Assembly: GCF_020524625.1 (NCBI RefSeq) | Contig: NZ_JAIVLL010000003.1 | Coordinates: 1-64,000 of the forward strand | Reading direction: 5' to 3' | DNA: 64,000 bases | Source of the DNA: Brevundimonas poindexterae | Lineage (GTDB): Bacteria > Pseudomonadota > Alphaproteobacteria > Caulobacterales > Caulobacteraceae | Shown here: positions 8,466 to 17,672 of the stretch, piece by piece | Numbering within the stretch: the stretch's first letter is position 1 | How the letters are laid out: every line of letters begins with the position of its first letter | The notes under the pieces: model-generated | Seen by the model: only the letters and a program-made list of their open reading frames with translations | What the model was told of the DNA's origin: nothing | Database searches by the model: none | Program-made: the position numbers and the translations under genes

Positions 8466-10697
8466 TCACAGACGCAAGGTCAGGGAGAGGGAAACATTCC
8501 GTCCGGGCTGGGTGTAGGCGTCGAGGACACTCGAACTGGCCGACAGGCCCGAGATGTCGCTCCACCAGGCGTAGGTCTCGTCGAACAGGTTGAAGACCCC
8601 GACCCGCGCGGTGACCGTGTCGGTTACGTTCCAGTAGGCCGTGACATCCACCAGGGTGAAGCTGTCGCCGACATAGCAGTCGGGCGAGCAGGTCAGGCCG
8701 GTGGTGTCGGCGCCGTCCTTGGCCTCGGACCAGGTGACGATGGCCTGACCGCCAAAGCGACCCGAGGGCGCATCCCAGCCCGTTCCGGCGACGATCTCGA
8801 GCGGATCGATGGTGGGCAGGGCCGTGGTCGCACCCGCCGTGGTCTGATCTCCTTCCGCCCAGGCGGCGGACAGGCGGGCACTGACGCCATTGTCCCAGTG
8901 AGCGTCGCCACGGAGCTCCAGCCCCTTCACCTCGACGTCGGTGAAGTTGACGTACTGGAAGACCGCCGGGTCGGTCGGGGTGAAGGAGCCCGACACCACC
9001 TGCTGGCTGATGAAGTCCTCATAGTCGGCCTGGAAGGCGACGGCCTGCATCGCCAGCCGACCGCCCCCGGCCACCGGAACCTCGCGCAGGCGCAGGCCTG
9101 CCTCGAGGCTCCGGCTGGTCTCCGGCTTCAGGTCGGGATTGGGCGCCGACACATAGCCGAAGGCCAGATTGCCGAAGGCGCTGTTCACCTGCGACGGGGT
9201 GGGGGCCTTGAAGCCCTCGGACCAGGACCCGAACAGGCCAAAGGTATCAGTCGCCCACCAGACCACGCCCAGCTTGGGCGACAGATGGCTGTCTTCCTGA
9301 TCGGCCTTCGTCCCGGTGAAGAGGGGATCGTCGGCCGTCGACAGCTCGTAGCGGTCATACCGCAGGGCCGGGATGAGGCGCAGCGAGCCGTCCCCCAGCA
9401 GGATCTCGTCCTGAATGAACAGACCGCTCAGGGTGTAGTCGGTGCGCGGGAAGGGGCTGGAGGGAAAGGTCTCGCCGAACGGTGGGACCGTGCCGTCCCG
9501 CACACCCTGCTGGGTGGTCTCTGACCAGTCGCCACCAAAGGTCAGGCGGTGCTCCAGGCCTCCCGCCCGCAAGGCGCGTTGACCCTGGGCCGACAGACCC
9601 ATGACCTCGTTGTCGAAAGTGTTGTCGCGGGTGCGATCGGCCGCCGGCTCGCGATCCTCGAAGGTGAACTGGCGGGTGTCGGCGTCCTGCCAATAGGCGG
9701 TCACCGACGCCTGATCGAGGCCGGGGAGTGCTTCGGCGGTCCAGTTGAGGCTGACGCGTTGACGCGAGGTCTCGTCCTCGGCGCGCAGGTCCAGCACGCT
9801 GGCGCTGCGGCCCGTCAGGACATTGGCGTCGGTATCGGCGTCATAGGTCTCCCACGTCAGGCCGAGGCGATGGCCGGGCGCGGCCTGCCAGACCAGCTTG
9901 GCCAGCAGGGCATCGGACTGCATGGACTGGGGATTGGGTTCGGTGCGCGCGGCGCCTTCGCCGCCAACCGTGCCCTGGTTCTCGGTCTCGGACGCCTCGC
10001 GCCGGGTCCAGGCCAGCAGGCCGGACACCGGTCCCTGACGGCCCGCGAACGACAGGCCGGTCGCCAGGCTGTCGTCGGCCGAGCCATAGGCGACGCGCGC
10101 CCGGGCGGTCCAGTCGCGGTCGGCGCCCAGCATGTCGACCGGGTCCTTGGTGGTGAAGGCCACCGCACCCGCGACCCCGTCAGATCCGTAGAGAGCCGAA
10201 GCCGGTCCCCGCAGGATCTCGACCGACTTCATCAGATCGAGGTCCGAATAGCCGCCACGCCCGACGCTCTGCGGACCAAAGGCATAGCCGTCGGGGGTGC
10301 GCACCCCGTCGACCACCATCAGTACCCGATCTCCGCCGAGCCCGCGGATGGTGAAGCCGGAGTTGCCGTCGCGGCCGGTGGAGCCCAGCGCCGCGCCAAA
10401 CCGGGAGGGCTGGGTCGGGACGCTGACGCCCGGCTCGAAGCGGACCAGGTCCTTGATGTCTGTGTAGAGGTTCTGCTCGATCTCGCGCGCGGTGATCACG
10501 GTCACCGTGGCCGGGGCATCGTCGACCCGGGTGGCGCTGCGGGTCGCCAGCACGGTGATCGGGTCGAGGACGGTGGGGTCCTCCGGATCGGCCGCCGCCT
10601 GCAGGCTGACAGCCCGAACGGCGGTCTGGGCCATGGCGGGAGCCGCCAGGGCAGTGACGCCGACGAGCGCGGTGGAGACGAGGAGGAAGGTACGCAT
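8466..10697 (-). CDS. TonB-dependent heme/hemoglobin-type receptor
   Basis: A 743-residue outer-membrane receptor. It has a Sec signal (residues 1-23), a plug domain starting near DPITVLATRSATR with GFTIRGLGG, MVVDGVRTP and EILRGPASALYGSDGVAGAV, and a 22-strand barrel ending in the typical aromatic or hydrophobic terminus (SLSLTLRL). FKAP and NPDLKPETS segments resemble the FRAP/NPNL boxes of heme receptors, so I call the hemoglobin/transferrin/lactoferrin receptor subfamily. It takes up its ligand using TonB energy. The start at 10697 is the first Met giving a signal peptide; a longer frame adds 13 poor residues. It is divergent from a small lipoprotein gene and followed by DUF6607. Confidence 0.88.
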   Translation of the reverse strand: MRTFLLVSTALVGVTALAAPAMAQTAVRAVSLQAAADPEDPTVLDPITVLATRSATRVDDAPATVTVITAREIEQNLYTDIKDLVRFEPGVSVPTQPSRFGAALGSTGRDGNSGFTIRGLGGDRVLMVVDGVRTPDGYAFGPQSVGRGGYSDLDLMKSVEILRGPASALYGSDGVAGAVAFTTKDPVDMLGADRDWTARARVAYGSADDSLATGLSFAGRQGPVSGLLAWTRREASETENQGTVGGEGAARTEPNPQSMQSDALLAKLVWQAAPGHRLGLTWETYDADTDANVLTGRSASVLDLRAEDETSRQRVSLNWTAEALPGLDQASVTAYWQDADTRQFTFEDREPAADRTRDNTFDNEVMGLSAQGQRALRAGGLEHRLTFGGDWSETTQQGVRDGTVPPFGETFPSSPFPRTDYTLSGLFIQDEILLGDGSLRLIPALRYDRYELSTADDPLFTGTKADQEDSHLSPKLGVVWWATDTFGLFGSWSEGFKAPTPSQVNSAFGNLAFGYVSAPNPDLKPETSRSLEAGLRLREVPVAGGGRLAMQAVAFQADYEDFISQQVVSGSFTPTDPAVFQYVNFTDVEVKGLELRGDAHWDNGVSARLSAAWAEGDQTTAGATTALPTIDPLEIVAGTGWDAPSGRFGGQAIVTWSEAKDGADTTGLTCSPDCYVGDSFTLVDVTAYWNVTDTVTARVGVFNLFDETYAWWSDISGLSASSSVLDAYTQPGRNVSLSLTLRL

Positions 10698-10730
10698 GGT
10701 GTGCCCCGGGACAGTTACAGTGAAGGTGCC

Positions 10731-10790
10731 GGGCAATTACTGCGAACGATTATCAGAAGCAACCGCAATTGCGACTCGTTCTGAACTTGA
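10731..10790. promoter_or_regulatory. AT-rich divergent control region with weak Fur-like site
   Basis: Between the receptor start and the divergent lipoprotein lies a locally AT-richer stretch with an imperfect palindrome centred on GCGAACGA-TTA-TCAGAAGC and a nearby GCAATTGC. A Fur- or Irr-type operator is possible given the receptor, but the match is weak. Confidence 0.3.
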
Positions 10791-10815
10791 GCTGGAGGTG
10801 GGACGTTGGGGGGCT

Positions 10816-11271
10816 ATGAAACCGCTGATCCGCCTTGCCGCCCTCGCCAGTGTCGCCGCCCTCGCCGCCGCCTGCGGCGAGACGGATTCGATGGAAGGGG
10901 GACCCGTGACGCCGGACCCCGACGCGCCCCTTCCACCGGCTGATCCCGGTCCGCTCGAGCCGACCGGCCACGCGGAATTGCTGGGCGACTGGGCAGCCTA
11001 TCCGTCATGGTGCAGCAACAGTTCAGGCGAGGAACGGCCGATCACCATCACGCTGGCGCGCTTCGAGGGCTATGAGAACAGCTGCGCCATTGAGCAGTCG
11101 CGGCCTCTGGCTGACGGCCACGAGCTCACCTTGCTGTGTGAAGCCGAGGGACAACAGACGCGCGAGACGGTCCGCGCCTCCGCCGACGGCGATCGGATGA
11201 CCCTGGCCTATCCGGACCGCGACGGGGCGACCGTGGCCCTGACGCGCTGTCCGGCGGACCAGACCCCCTAG
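10816..11271 (+). CDS. Small lipoprotein of unknown function
   Basis: A 151-residue lipoprotein: Lys/Arg-bearing N-terminus, hydrophobic core and a LAAAC lipobox, then a Pro/Asp-rich linker and a compact domain with three later Cys residues (WCSNSS, NSCAIE and LLCEAEG) and a fourth near the end (LTRCPAD). A GGGGGG purine run precedes the ATG at 10816. The stop overlaps that of the convergent ychF by four bases. I do not recognise the family; it is likely a periplasmic protein stabilised by disulfides. Confidence 0.75.
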   Translation: MKPLIRLAALASVAALAAACGETDSMEGGPVTPDPDAPLPPADPGPLEPTGHAELLGDWAAYPSWCSNSSGEERPITITLARFEGYENSCAIEQSRPLADGHELTLLCEAEGQQTRETVRASADGDRMTLAYPDRDGATVALTRCPADQTP

Positions 11272-12362
11272 TTGAACAGGAAGTTCATCACGTCGCCGTC
11301 CTTGACGACGTAGGACTTGCCTTCCGCGCGCAGCTTGCCGGCTTCGCGGGCCTTGGCCTCGCCACGCAGGGCGACATAGTCGTCAAAGGCGATGGTCTCG
11401 GCGCGGATGAAGCCCTTTTCGAAATCCGTATGGATCACGCCCGCCGCCTGCGGAGCGGTGTCGCCGACATGGATCGTCCAGGCGCGGGCTTCCTTGGGTC
11501 CGACCGTGAAGTAGGACTGCAGCCCGAGCAGGCTGTAGGCTTCGCGGATCAAACGGTTCAGGCCCGGCTCGGCCAGACCCAGGGTCTCGAGGAACTCCAG
11601 CTGCTCGGCTTCGTCCAGGACGGCCAGTTCCGAATCGATCTTGGCCGAAATGACGACCGAGTTGGCCCCGTCCTTCGCGGCACGGGCGGCGACCAGATCG
11701 GACAGCTCATTGCCCTTGTCCGCCGAGCCCTCGTCGACGTTCGCGACATAGAGGGCAGGCAGGGCGGTCAGCAGCTGCAGCATGTCCCAGGCCTTGCGGT
11801 CCTCCTTGCTGATTTCGGCCGTGCGCGCGGGCTTGCCGGCGTGCAGTTGGGCGAGGGCCAGATCGACCAGCTTGAGGTTCAGCTGGCTTTCCTTGTCGCC
11901 GGCCTTGGCGCGCTTCTCCATCTGGACGCGGCGGCGCTCCAGGCTCTCCATGTCGGCCAGCATCAGCTCGGTCTCGATGATCTCGAGATCGGCGATCGGG
12001 TCGATGCGGTCCTCGACGTGGGTGATGTCGTCGTCGACGAAGCAGCGGGCGACGAAGGCGATGGCATCACAGTCGCGGATGTTGGCCAGAAACTGGTTGC
12101 CTAGGCCTTCACCCTTTGACGCGCCGCGGACCAGTCCGGCGATGTCCACGAAGGTGATGCGCGAGGGGATGATCTCCTTCGAGCCCGCGATCTCGGCCAG
12201 AACCTTCAGGCGCGGCTCGGGCACGGCCACATCGCCGGTGTTCGGCTCGATGGTGCAGAAGGGATAGTTGGCCGCCTGGGCCGCCGCCGTCTTGGTCAGG
12301 GCGTTGAACAGGGTGGACTTGCCGACGTTGGGCAGGCCGACGATCGCGACTTTCAGGGCCAT
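11268..12362 (-). CDS. ychF: Redox-regulated ribosome-binding ATPase YchF
   Basis: A 364-residue Obg-related P-loop protein. It has G1 GLPNVGKST (9-17), the G3 Asp in FVDIAGLVRGAS, a central coiled-coil arm near residues 130-200, and the C-terminal TGS-like domain with TFVGPKEARAW-type sequence (here YFTVGPKEARAW) and the ending KDGDVMNFLFN. Length and motif order are standard for YchF/OLA1, which binds ribosomes and prefers ATP to GTP. It is a single gene, convergent with the upstream small lipoprotein and 79 bp from the next gene on the same strand. Confidence 0.97.
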   Translation of the reverse strand: MALKVAIVGLPNVGKSTLFNALTKTAAAQAANYPFCTIEPNTGDVAVPEPRLKVLAEIAGSKEIIPSRITFVDIAGLVRGASKGEGLGNQFLANIRDCDAIAFVARCFVDDDITHVEDRIDPIADLEIIETELMLADMESLERRRVQMEKRAKAGDKESQLNLKLVDLALAQLHAGKPARTAEISKEDRKAWDMLQLLTALPALYVANVDEGSADKGNELSDLVAARAAKDGANSVVISAKIDSELAVLDEAEQLEFLETLGLAEPGLNRLIREAYSLLGLQSYFTVGPKEARAWTIHVGDTAPQAAGVIHTDFEKGFIRAETIAFDDYVALRGEAKAREAGKLRAEGKSYVVKDGDVMNFLFN

Positions 12363-12441
12363 GGAACTCTCTGGGGAACGGGTCGAGGCGAGGCTTTAGC
12401 TGCTCAGGGCCGGTTTGTCAGGGGCAAAGCCGGTCAACCGG

Positions 12442-12873
12442 TCAGGACAGGGGCGGGGTGCCGACCTGGGCGGTGACGGTCGCGGGGTCCGCCCGCTCGA
12501 AGGTGAGCACCAGATCGACCGTGTCGCCGGGCTTAAGCGGTGTGGTCACGCCCAGCAGCATGATGTGGTCACCTCCGGGCGCCAGTTCGGCGGGTTCATT
12601 CGCGCGAAGCGGCATGCCGTCCGGCATCTCCTCCATCGCCATCACGCCCCCCTCGGTCGATACCGCGTGGATCTGGGCCTCCGCCGCCGCGGACGTCGAG
12701 ACGGCGACCAGGCGATCCTCCGTCGAGGCGGTCAGTGTCAGATAGCAGCCCGTCAGGTCGCGACCGTTGGGCGTGGGCCGGCAAACGGCGTCCGAGACCT
12801 CGACCGAAGGCACCGTCGTATTCTGGCAGGCGGCAAGGCCGAGGCAGGCCAGGGCCAGAAGGATAGGGCGCAT
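12442..12873 (-). CDS. Copper chaperone PCu(A)C family lipoprotein
   Basis: A 143-residue lipoprotein whose signal ends with LGLAAC. The mature domain has a His in IHAVST, then MAMEEM and a later DHIML, which fits the H...M...HxM copper site of the PCu(A)C (DUF461) family that delivers Cu(I) to cytochrome oxidase CuA. Extra Cys pairs (AVCRPTP, TGCYLTL) in the N-terminal half could form a disulfide. The start at 12873 has GGAG about nine bases upstream. Divergent from the first DUF4139 gene with a 168-bp gap. Confidence 0.75.
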   Translation of the reverse strand: MRPILLALACLGLAACQNTTVPSVEVSDAVCRPTPNGRDLTGCYLTLTASTEDRLVAVSTSAAAEAQIHAVSTEGGVMAMEEMPDGMPLRANEPAELAPGGDHIMLLGVTTPLKPGDTVDLVLTFERADPATVTAQVGTPPLS

Positions 12874-13041
12874 GGGGGAACTCCGGTCCGCGACGATGCC
12901 GGGCGGAATGGACCCCGACCGACCGGCTTGCAAGCGCCACAGTGTCGCGACCGTCAGGAACGGACAGGGCGAACCTCTCGACAGCCTCGGCGGCCCGTGC
13001 CAGCGTGCCGCCCACAAGTCGCTGTTATCACGGAGTTCGCC

Positions 13042-14469
13042 ATGTCGTTCCGCCCGGCTCAGATCAAACGGGGGCTTATGGGAGGGGCCTGTGCCTTCCT
13101 GCTGACGGCGACGGCTGTCGCGGCCCAGGAGCAGGTCGACAGTCGCCCCGGAGGTCCGGGCCGCGTCGCCATCACCATCTACAACCAGGACATCGCCCTC
13201 GTGGAGGATGTGCGCGACCTGAACATTCCGGACGGGCGGTCGCGGCAGGAGTTTCCCGGGGTCTCGGCCAGCATCCGGCCCGAGACGGTCGGCCTGAGCG
13301 GACGCGGCCTGTCGGTGGTCGAGCAGAATTTCGACTATGACCTGCTGACGCCGGACAAGCTGATGCAGAGCGCCGTGGGCGACACCATCGGCATCGTCCG
13401 CATCAATCCCGGCACGGGCCGCGAGACGACCGAACGGGCCCAGGTGCTGGCCGCCAATGAAGGCGTGGTGCTGCGCATCGGCGACCGGATCGAGGTGCTG
13501 CGCGATGACGGCGTGCCGACCCGCGTGATCTTTGACGAGGTGCCGGCCAACCTTCGCCCACGCCCGACGCTGAGCGTCACCCTGGATGCCGAAGGGGGCG
13601 GCCGTCGCGAGACGACGCTCAGCTATCTGACCAGCGGCCTGTCTTGGAAGGCGGACTATGTCGCCGAATACGACGAGCAGGGCGGCATGCTGGACCTGAC
13701 CGGCTGGATCACCATTACCAACCGCTCGGGCGCGACCTTCAGCGAGGCGAGCACACGGGTGGTCGCGGGCGAGGTCAATCTGGTCAACGGCGGCGGCTAT
13801 TACGGCGGTGGCCGGAGCGGCAACGGCTATGAGTTCTCGGACGGTGGGGAAGGGGTGGCGGACTATTACATCTATCCCCTGCCGGGCCGGGTGACCGTCG
13901 CCAACAACCAGAACAAGCAGGTCGGGTTGCTGGATGTGGCGGGCGTGCCCGCGACGAAGCGCTATCTGTTCCAGATGGGCGGCTTTGCGACGTACGAGCA
14001 ACCCCGCTCGGCCGAGGTGGCGGTGCTGTTCCAGAACGGCCGCAGCTCGGGCGTCGGTCAGGCCCTGCCCGCCGGCGTGGTCCGGGTCTATGTGCGGGAC
14101 GCCGGGGGCGAGCCCCGCTTTATCGGCGAGGACCAGATCGGCCACACGCCCGCCGGCTCGGACATCGCCATCACGACCGGTGACGCCTTCGACGTCACGG
14201 TCCAGCCGCGCCTGGTCAGCAATGAACGGGTGGCGCCGCGCATCCTGAACACGGAGCGCTCGCGCTACCGGATGGAATACACGGTGCGGAATGCCCGCAG
14301 CGAGCCGGTGGTGGTCGAGGTCCGTCAGAGTGGGCTGGGCCGCGACACCGAGATTCAGGACCAGAGCCTGGAGGGTGAGATGCGCGACGCCGGGACCATC
14401 GTCTGGCGTGTGCCTGTGCCCGCCAATGGTGAGACCGTGCTGACGGCCACGATCGAGACGGGCGGCTGA
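13042..14469 (+). CDS. DUF4139 domain-containing secreted protein (copy 1)
   Basis: A 475-residue protein with a signal peptide ending AVAAQE; GGAG lies seven bases before the ATG at 13042. After a short N-terminal region (VAITIYNQDIALVED, typical of this family) it carries the DUF4139 beta-rich domain: TLSYLTSGLSWKADYVAEYD, WITITNRSGATF, a Gly/Tyr-rich loop around 250-270, then the YYIYPLPGRVTVANNQNKQV segment. No catalytic residues are known for this family. It is followed five bases later by a diverged paralogue, probably in one operon. Function unknown; location should be periplasm or outer envelope. Confidence 0.82.
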   Translation: MSFRPAQIKRGLMGGACAFLLTATAVAAQEQVDSRPGGPGRVAITIYNQDIALVEDVRDLNIPDGRSRQEFPGVSASIRPETVGLSGRGLSVVEQNFDYDLLTPDKLMQSAVGDTIGIVRINPGTGRETTERAQVLAANEGVVLRIGDRIEVLRDDGVPTRVIFDEVPANLRPRPTLSVTLDAEGGGRRETTLSYLTSGLSWKADYVAEYDEQGGMLDLTGWITITNRSGATFSEASTRVVAGEVNLVNGGGYYGGGRSGNGYEFSDGGEGVADYYIYPLPGRVTVANNQNKQVGLLDVAGVPATKRYLFQMGGFATYEQPRSAEVAVLFQNGRSSGVGQALPAGVVRVYVRDAGGEPRFIGEDQIGHTPAGSDIAITTGDAFDVTVQPRLVSNERVAPRILNTERSRYRMEYTVRNARSEPVVVEVRQSGLGRDTEIQDQSLEGEMRDAGTIVWRVPVPANGETVLTATIETGG

Positions 14470-14474
14470 TCGCC

Positions 14475-16130
14475 ATGCGCGCCGGCGTCAGTCTGATCGC
14501 CATACTGGCCCTCTCGGGGCTGGCGGCGCCTGCGGCCCTGGCCCAGGCCGCCGCGCCGGTGGCCGTGGCCGAGCCCGCCATGGCTGTCTCGTCCGGTCCG
14601 GAGGCCGTGTCCGTCGTCATCTATCGCGACCGCCCTGTGAATACGGTCGAGCTGATGCGCCGCTCGCAACAGAGCTGGAGCCGGCTGGATCGCGAGGGCT
14701 TGGCCCTGATCGTCGAGACCCGCACCATCGATCTGCCTGCGGGCGAGGCGGTGATCCGCTTTGAAGGCGTGGCGGGCGGCATTGTCGGCCAGAGCGCCGT
14801 GCTGGAGGGCCTGCCGGCCGGGGTGATCGAGCGGAACACCGACTTTGACCTGCTGACGCCCGGCTCGCTGTTCGAGCGCTCGATCGGCGAGACGGTGCGA
14901 GTTGTACGAATCAACCCGGTCACGGGAAATGCCGAGGAACGTCCGGCCGTCATCCGGGCCGGGGCCAACGGCCCGGTGCTGGAGGTCGACGGCGGCTATG
15001 AGGCGCTCAGCTGTTCGGGCCTGACCCAGCAGGTGGTGTTCGATCGCGTGCCTGAGGGCCTGAGCGATCAACCCAGCCTGTCGGTGCGGACGCGCGCGGG
15101 CGAAGCGGGCCGCTATACGGTGACCCTGGCCTATCTGGCGACCGGGCTGCAGTGGTCCAGCGACTATGTGGCCGAACTGGCCCCGGACGGGCGCTCCATG
15201 ACCCTGACCGGCTGGCTGACCCTGGCCAATTTCGGCAGCACCGGCTTTGTCGACGCCCCGGTGCAGGCCGTGGCCGGCAACCTCCGGACGGAATACGGCA
15301 CGGTGCCGGTCGATGCCGTGCGACTGCCGCGCCGCGCTGGCTGCTGGCCGCAGGATACGACGACCGAGGGCGAAATGCCGGATTTCTATGGCGCCGATGA
15401 TATTGTCGTCACCGGCTCCCGGGCGCTCGCGGATGCGCCCCCTCCGCCGGCTCCTCCGCCGCCTCCTCCGCCCCCGCCCCCTCCTCCACCGATGGCCGAG
15501 CAGGGCGAACTGGGCGACTACAAGATCTACACCCTGCCCGAGCGCACGACGGTCGCGGCCCGCCAGACCAAGCAAGTGCGGTTCCTCGAGCGTCGGGACG
15601 TGCCGGTCGAGCGGATCTACCGGATGCGGGTCTCTGCGCGCACCGACGGGCCGGCTTCACACGGTCCCTTTGAGACTGAAATCATCCTGAAGCTGGATAA
15701 CGACCCGGGATCGGCTCTCGGGGTCGCGTTGCCCGGAGGCACATGGAGCCTGCGCCAGCAGCAAGAGGGCGGGGCGACCTTCTTCAGCGGCGAGGCCCGC
15801 AGCACGGACCGACCGGTAGGCCTGCCGGTTGAACTGCGGATCGGCCAGTCACCCAACGTCCGGGCGACCGTTCGCACAACCGACTATCGATCCAGCGTGG
15901 CCGACGAGATCACGACCACCCTCGTCACGGTCGAGGTGGTGGTGAGCAATGCGGGACGCGACCCCGCCATGGTCGAGATCGTCCCGCAGGACTACTACCG
16001 CCCGGGGTTCCTGATCATGGACGAGAGCCTCGCGAGCGCCATCAGCGAAAACGGCTATCCGGCCTGGACCGTGGCCCTGGCGCCGGGGGCCAGCGAAACC
16101 CTGACCTATACCTACCGGATCCGCTACTGA
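14475..16130 (+). CDS. DUF4139 domain-containing secreted protein (copy 2, poly-Pro)
   Basis: A 551-residue paralogue of the upstream gene, with a Sec signal ending AALAQA. Its DUF4139 core matches copy 1 (VSVVIYRDRPVN, LAYLATGLQWSSDYVAEL, YKIYTLPERTTVAARQTKQV), but between the two halves it carries an insert with DDIVVTGSR followed by about 20 nearly continuous prolines at residues 318-338. The VVTGSR string is the segment usually seen at the start of the plug of TonB-dependent receptors in this group of bacteria; here there is no barrel. The poly-Pro run will stall ribosomes without EF-P. The stop is three bases from that of the convergent pth. Confidence 0.82.
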   Translation: MRAGVSLIAILALSGLAAPAALAQAAAPVAVAEPAMAVSSGPEAVSVVIYRDRPVNTVELMRRSQQSWSRLDREGLALIVETRTIDLPAGEAVIRFEGVAGGIVGQSAVLEGLPAGVIERNTDFDLLTPGSLFERSIGETVRVVRINPVTGNAEERPAVIRAGANGPVLEVDGGYEALSCSGLTQQVVFDRVPEGLSDQPSLSVRTRAGEAGRYTVTLAYLATGLQWSSDYVAELAPDGRSMTLTGWLTLANFGSTGFVDAPVQAVAGNLRTEYGTVPVDAVRLPRRAGCWPQDTTTEGEMPDFYGADDIVVTGSRALADAPPPPAPPPPPPPPPPPPPMAEQGELGDYKIYTLPERTTVAARQTKQVRFLERRDVPVERIYRMRVSARTDGPASHGPFETEIILKLDNDPGSALGVALPGGTWSLRQQQEGGATFFSGEARSTDRPVGLPVELRIGQSPNVRATVRTTDYRSSVADEITTTLVTVEVVVSNAGRDPAMVEIVPQDYYRPGFLIMDESLASAISENGYPAWTVALAPGASETLTYTYRIRY

Positions 16131-16133
16131 CGC

Positions 16134-16742
16134 TCAGTCGCCGCCCTGGGCGGCCTGTCGGGGGCTAAATTTGGGCGCAGGGGCCAGGCGCAGCACCTCG
16201 CCCTGATAACGCTCATCCTGACCGTCCAGAAGAAAGGGAAGGGCGTCCGCGCAGGCGTTCAGCAGGGCGTCCCGCCACGGGTATTCGGCCTTGTGAAAAT
16301 CGCCCAGCACATGGGGCATGACCAGCTGGGGCTGGCCGGGATGGCCGATGCCCATGCGCGCCCGGCGGAAGTCCGCGCCCAGATGCGCGATCAACGAGCG
16401 GATGCCGTTCTGGCCCGCAGCCCCGCCCCCGGTCTTCATGCGAAACCGGCCGGGCGCCAGATCGATCTCGTCGTGAAAGACCACGATGTTTGCCGGCGCG
16501 ACCTTGAAGAAGCGCGCGGCCTCACCGACCGCGCGACCGCTTTCGTTCATATAGGTCTGGGGCTTCATCAGCAGGATCTTGTGGCCCTCGACCTCGCCAT
16601 CGCGCACGATGGACTGGAACTTGGCCCGCTCGGGACCGAAGCGCCAGCGATCCGCGATCGCATCGACCGCCATGAAGCCGATGTTGTGCCGGTTGTTCTG
16701 ATACTTCGGCCCGGGGTTGCCCAGGCCCGCCAGGATGATCAT
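16134..16742 (-). CDS. pth: Peptidyl-tRNA hydrolase
   Basis: A 202-residue Pth, which frees tRNA from peptidyl-tRNA dropped by stalled ribosomes. It shows GLGNPGPKYQNNRHNIGF (catalytic His near 19-20 and Asn contact), KPQTYMNESG and HDEIDL (catalytic Asp), and GGGAAGQNGIRS. The last ten residues are a short charged tail. It lies 83 bp downstream of rplY, separated by an apparent terminator, in the rplY-pth order common in alphaproteobacteria. Confidence 0.97.
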   Translation of the reverse strand: MIILAGLGNPGPKYQNNRHNIGFMAVDAIADRWRFGPERAKFQSIVRDGEVEGHKILLMKPQTYMNESGRAVGEAARFFKVAPANIVVFHDEIDLAPGRFRMKTGGGAAGQNGIRSLIAHLGADFRRARMGIGHPGQPQLVMPHVLGDFHKAEYPWRDALLNACADALPFLLDGQDERYQGEVLRLAPAPKFSPRQAAQGGD

Positions 16743-16753
16743 GGGCAGGGTCC

Positions 16754-16792
16754 AAAACGGTCGCGGCCCACTCCCTGAAGGGAATGGGCCGC
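16754..16792 (-). terminator. Rho-independent terminator after rplY
   Basis: On the minus strand a long hairpin (16792-16763; outer GCGGCCCA/TGGGCCGC stem, inner TCCC/GGGA, loop of about four bases) is followed by a TTTT run at 16757-16754. It lies between the rplY stop and the pth start. Confidence 0.7.
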
Positions 16793-16825
16793 GGGGTCAA
16801 ATCATGCCGTGAAGCAGGAAGAGGA

Positions 16826-17521
16826 TCAGCTCTCCGGGGTCTCTTCGGCGTCGCCTTCGTCGCTCTGGGCGGTGGCGGGCACTTCGTCGGCGGCCACTTC
16901 GGCTTCGGCCTCGGCGGCGGCTTCATCCGCAGCCTCGTCGGCGGCATCGGCCTTGGCAGCGGACGAGATCTTGATGGCCGCAACCATGAAGTCGCGGTCG
17001 CCGATCGCGGGCTCGACGCCCTTGGGCAGCTTGATGTCCGAGATACGGATGGTGTCGCCCATCTTGTGGCCGGCCAGGTCGACGACCAGTTCCTCGGGGA
17101 TGTGGTCGGCGCGCACCGAGATTTCGACGGTGTGGCGAACGATTTCCAGCGAACCACCCTGACGGAAGGCGGCGCATTCGTCGTGGTTGATGAAGTGCAC
17201 GGGCACCTCGATCTTGATCGTCTGCTTCTCGTCCACGCGCATCAGGTCGAAGTGCAGCGGACGGTCGCTGACCGGATCGAACTGGACGTCCTTGGCGATG
17301 ACCGGCTGGGTTTCCTTGCCGTACTTCAGGGTCACCAGGTGGCCCAGCAGCTTGCCGGTGTACAGGTTCTTGCGGAAGTCCTTCTCGTTGACCGAGATGG
17401 CCACCGGGGCCTTGTCGCCACCGTACAGGACGCCGGGCACCGCGCCCGCACGACGGGCGGCGCGGGCGCTGCCGGTTCCGACGCCATCACGGACGTCAAC
17501 GTTCAGAATGATCTCGGCCAT
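16826..17521 (-). CDS. rplY: 50S ribosomal protein L25/general stress protein Ctc
   Basis: A 231-residue long-form L25 that binds 5S rRNA. Residues 1-95 are the L25 domain (VPGVLYGG and EKDFRKNLYTGKLLG segments), 100-190 the TL5/CTC beta domain (VPVHFINHDECAAFRQGG, IPEELVVDL), and the last 40 residues an Ala/Glu-rich acidic tail, usual in alphaproteobacteria. The ATG at 17521 follows a GAGG site; a longer frame upstream is not needed. Upstream 17522-17672 has no gene. Confidence 0.95.
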   Translation of the reverse strand: MAEIILNVDVRDGVGTGSARAARRAGAVPGVLYGGDKAPVAISVNEKDFRKNLYTGKLLGHLVTLKYGKETQPVIAKDVQFDPVSDRPLHFDLMRVDEKQTIKIEVPVHFINHDECAAFRQGGSLEIVRHTVEISVRADHIPEELVVDLAGHKMGDTIRISDIKLPKGVEPAIGDRDFMVAAIKISSAAKADAADEAADEAAAEAEAEVAADEVPATAQSDEGDAEETPES

Positions 17522-17672
17522 CGGGCTCGCCTCAATAACACACGCCGCGCATCCACAGACAGCGCGCAGCGGGGATCGCATCCCTCGAATTCAAGAGCGC
17601 GGGCTATTACACGGATGCGACGCGCCGCGCAACCGGCTATCGCACCCGAAGGAACAGCCTGCGGCGGGGGCC

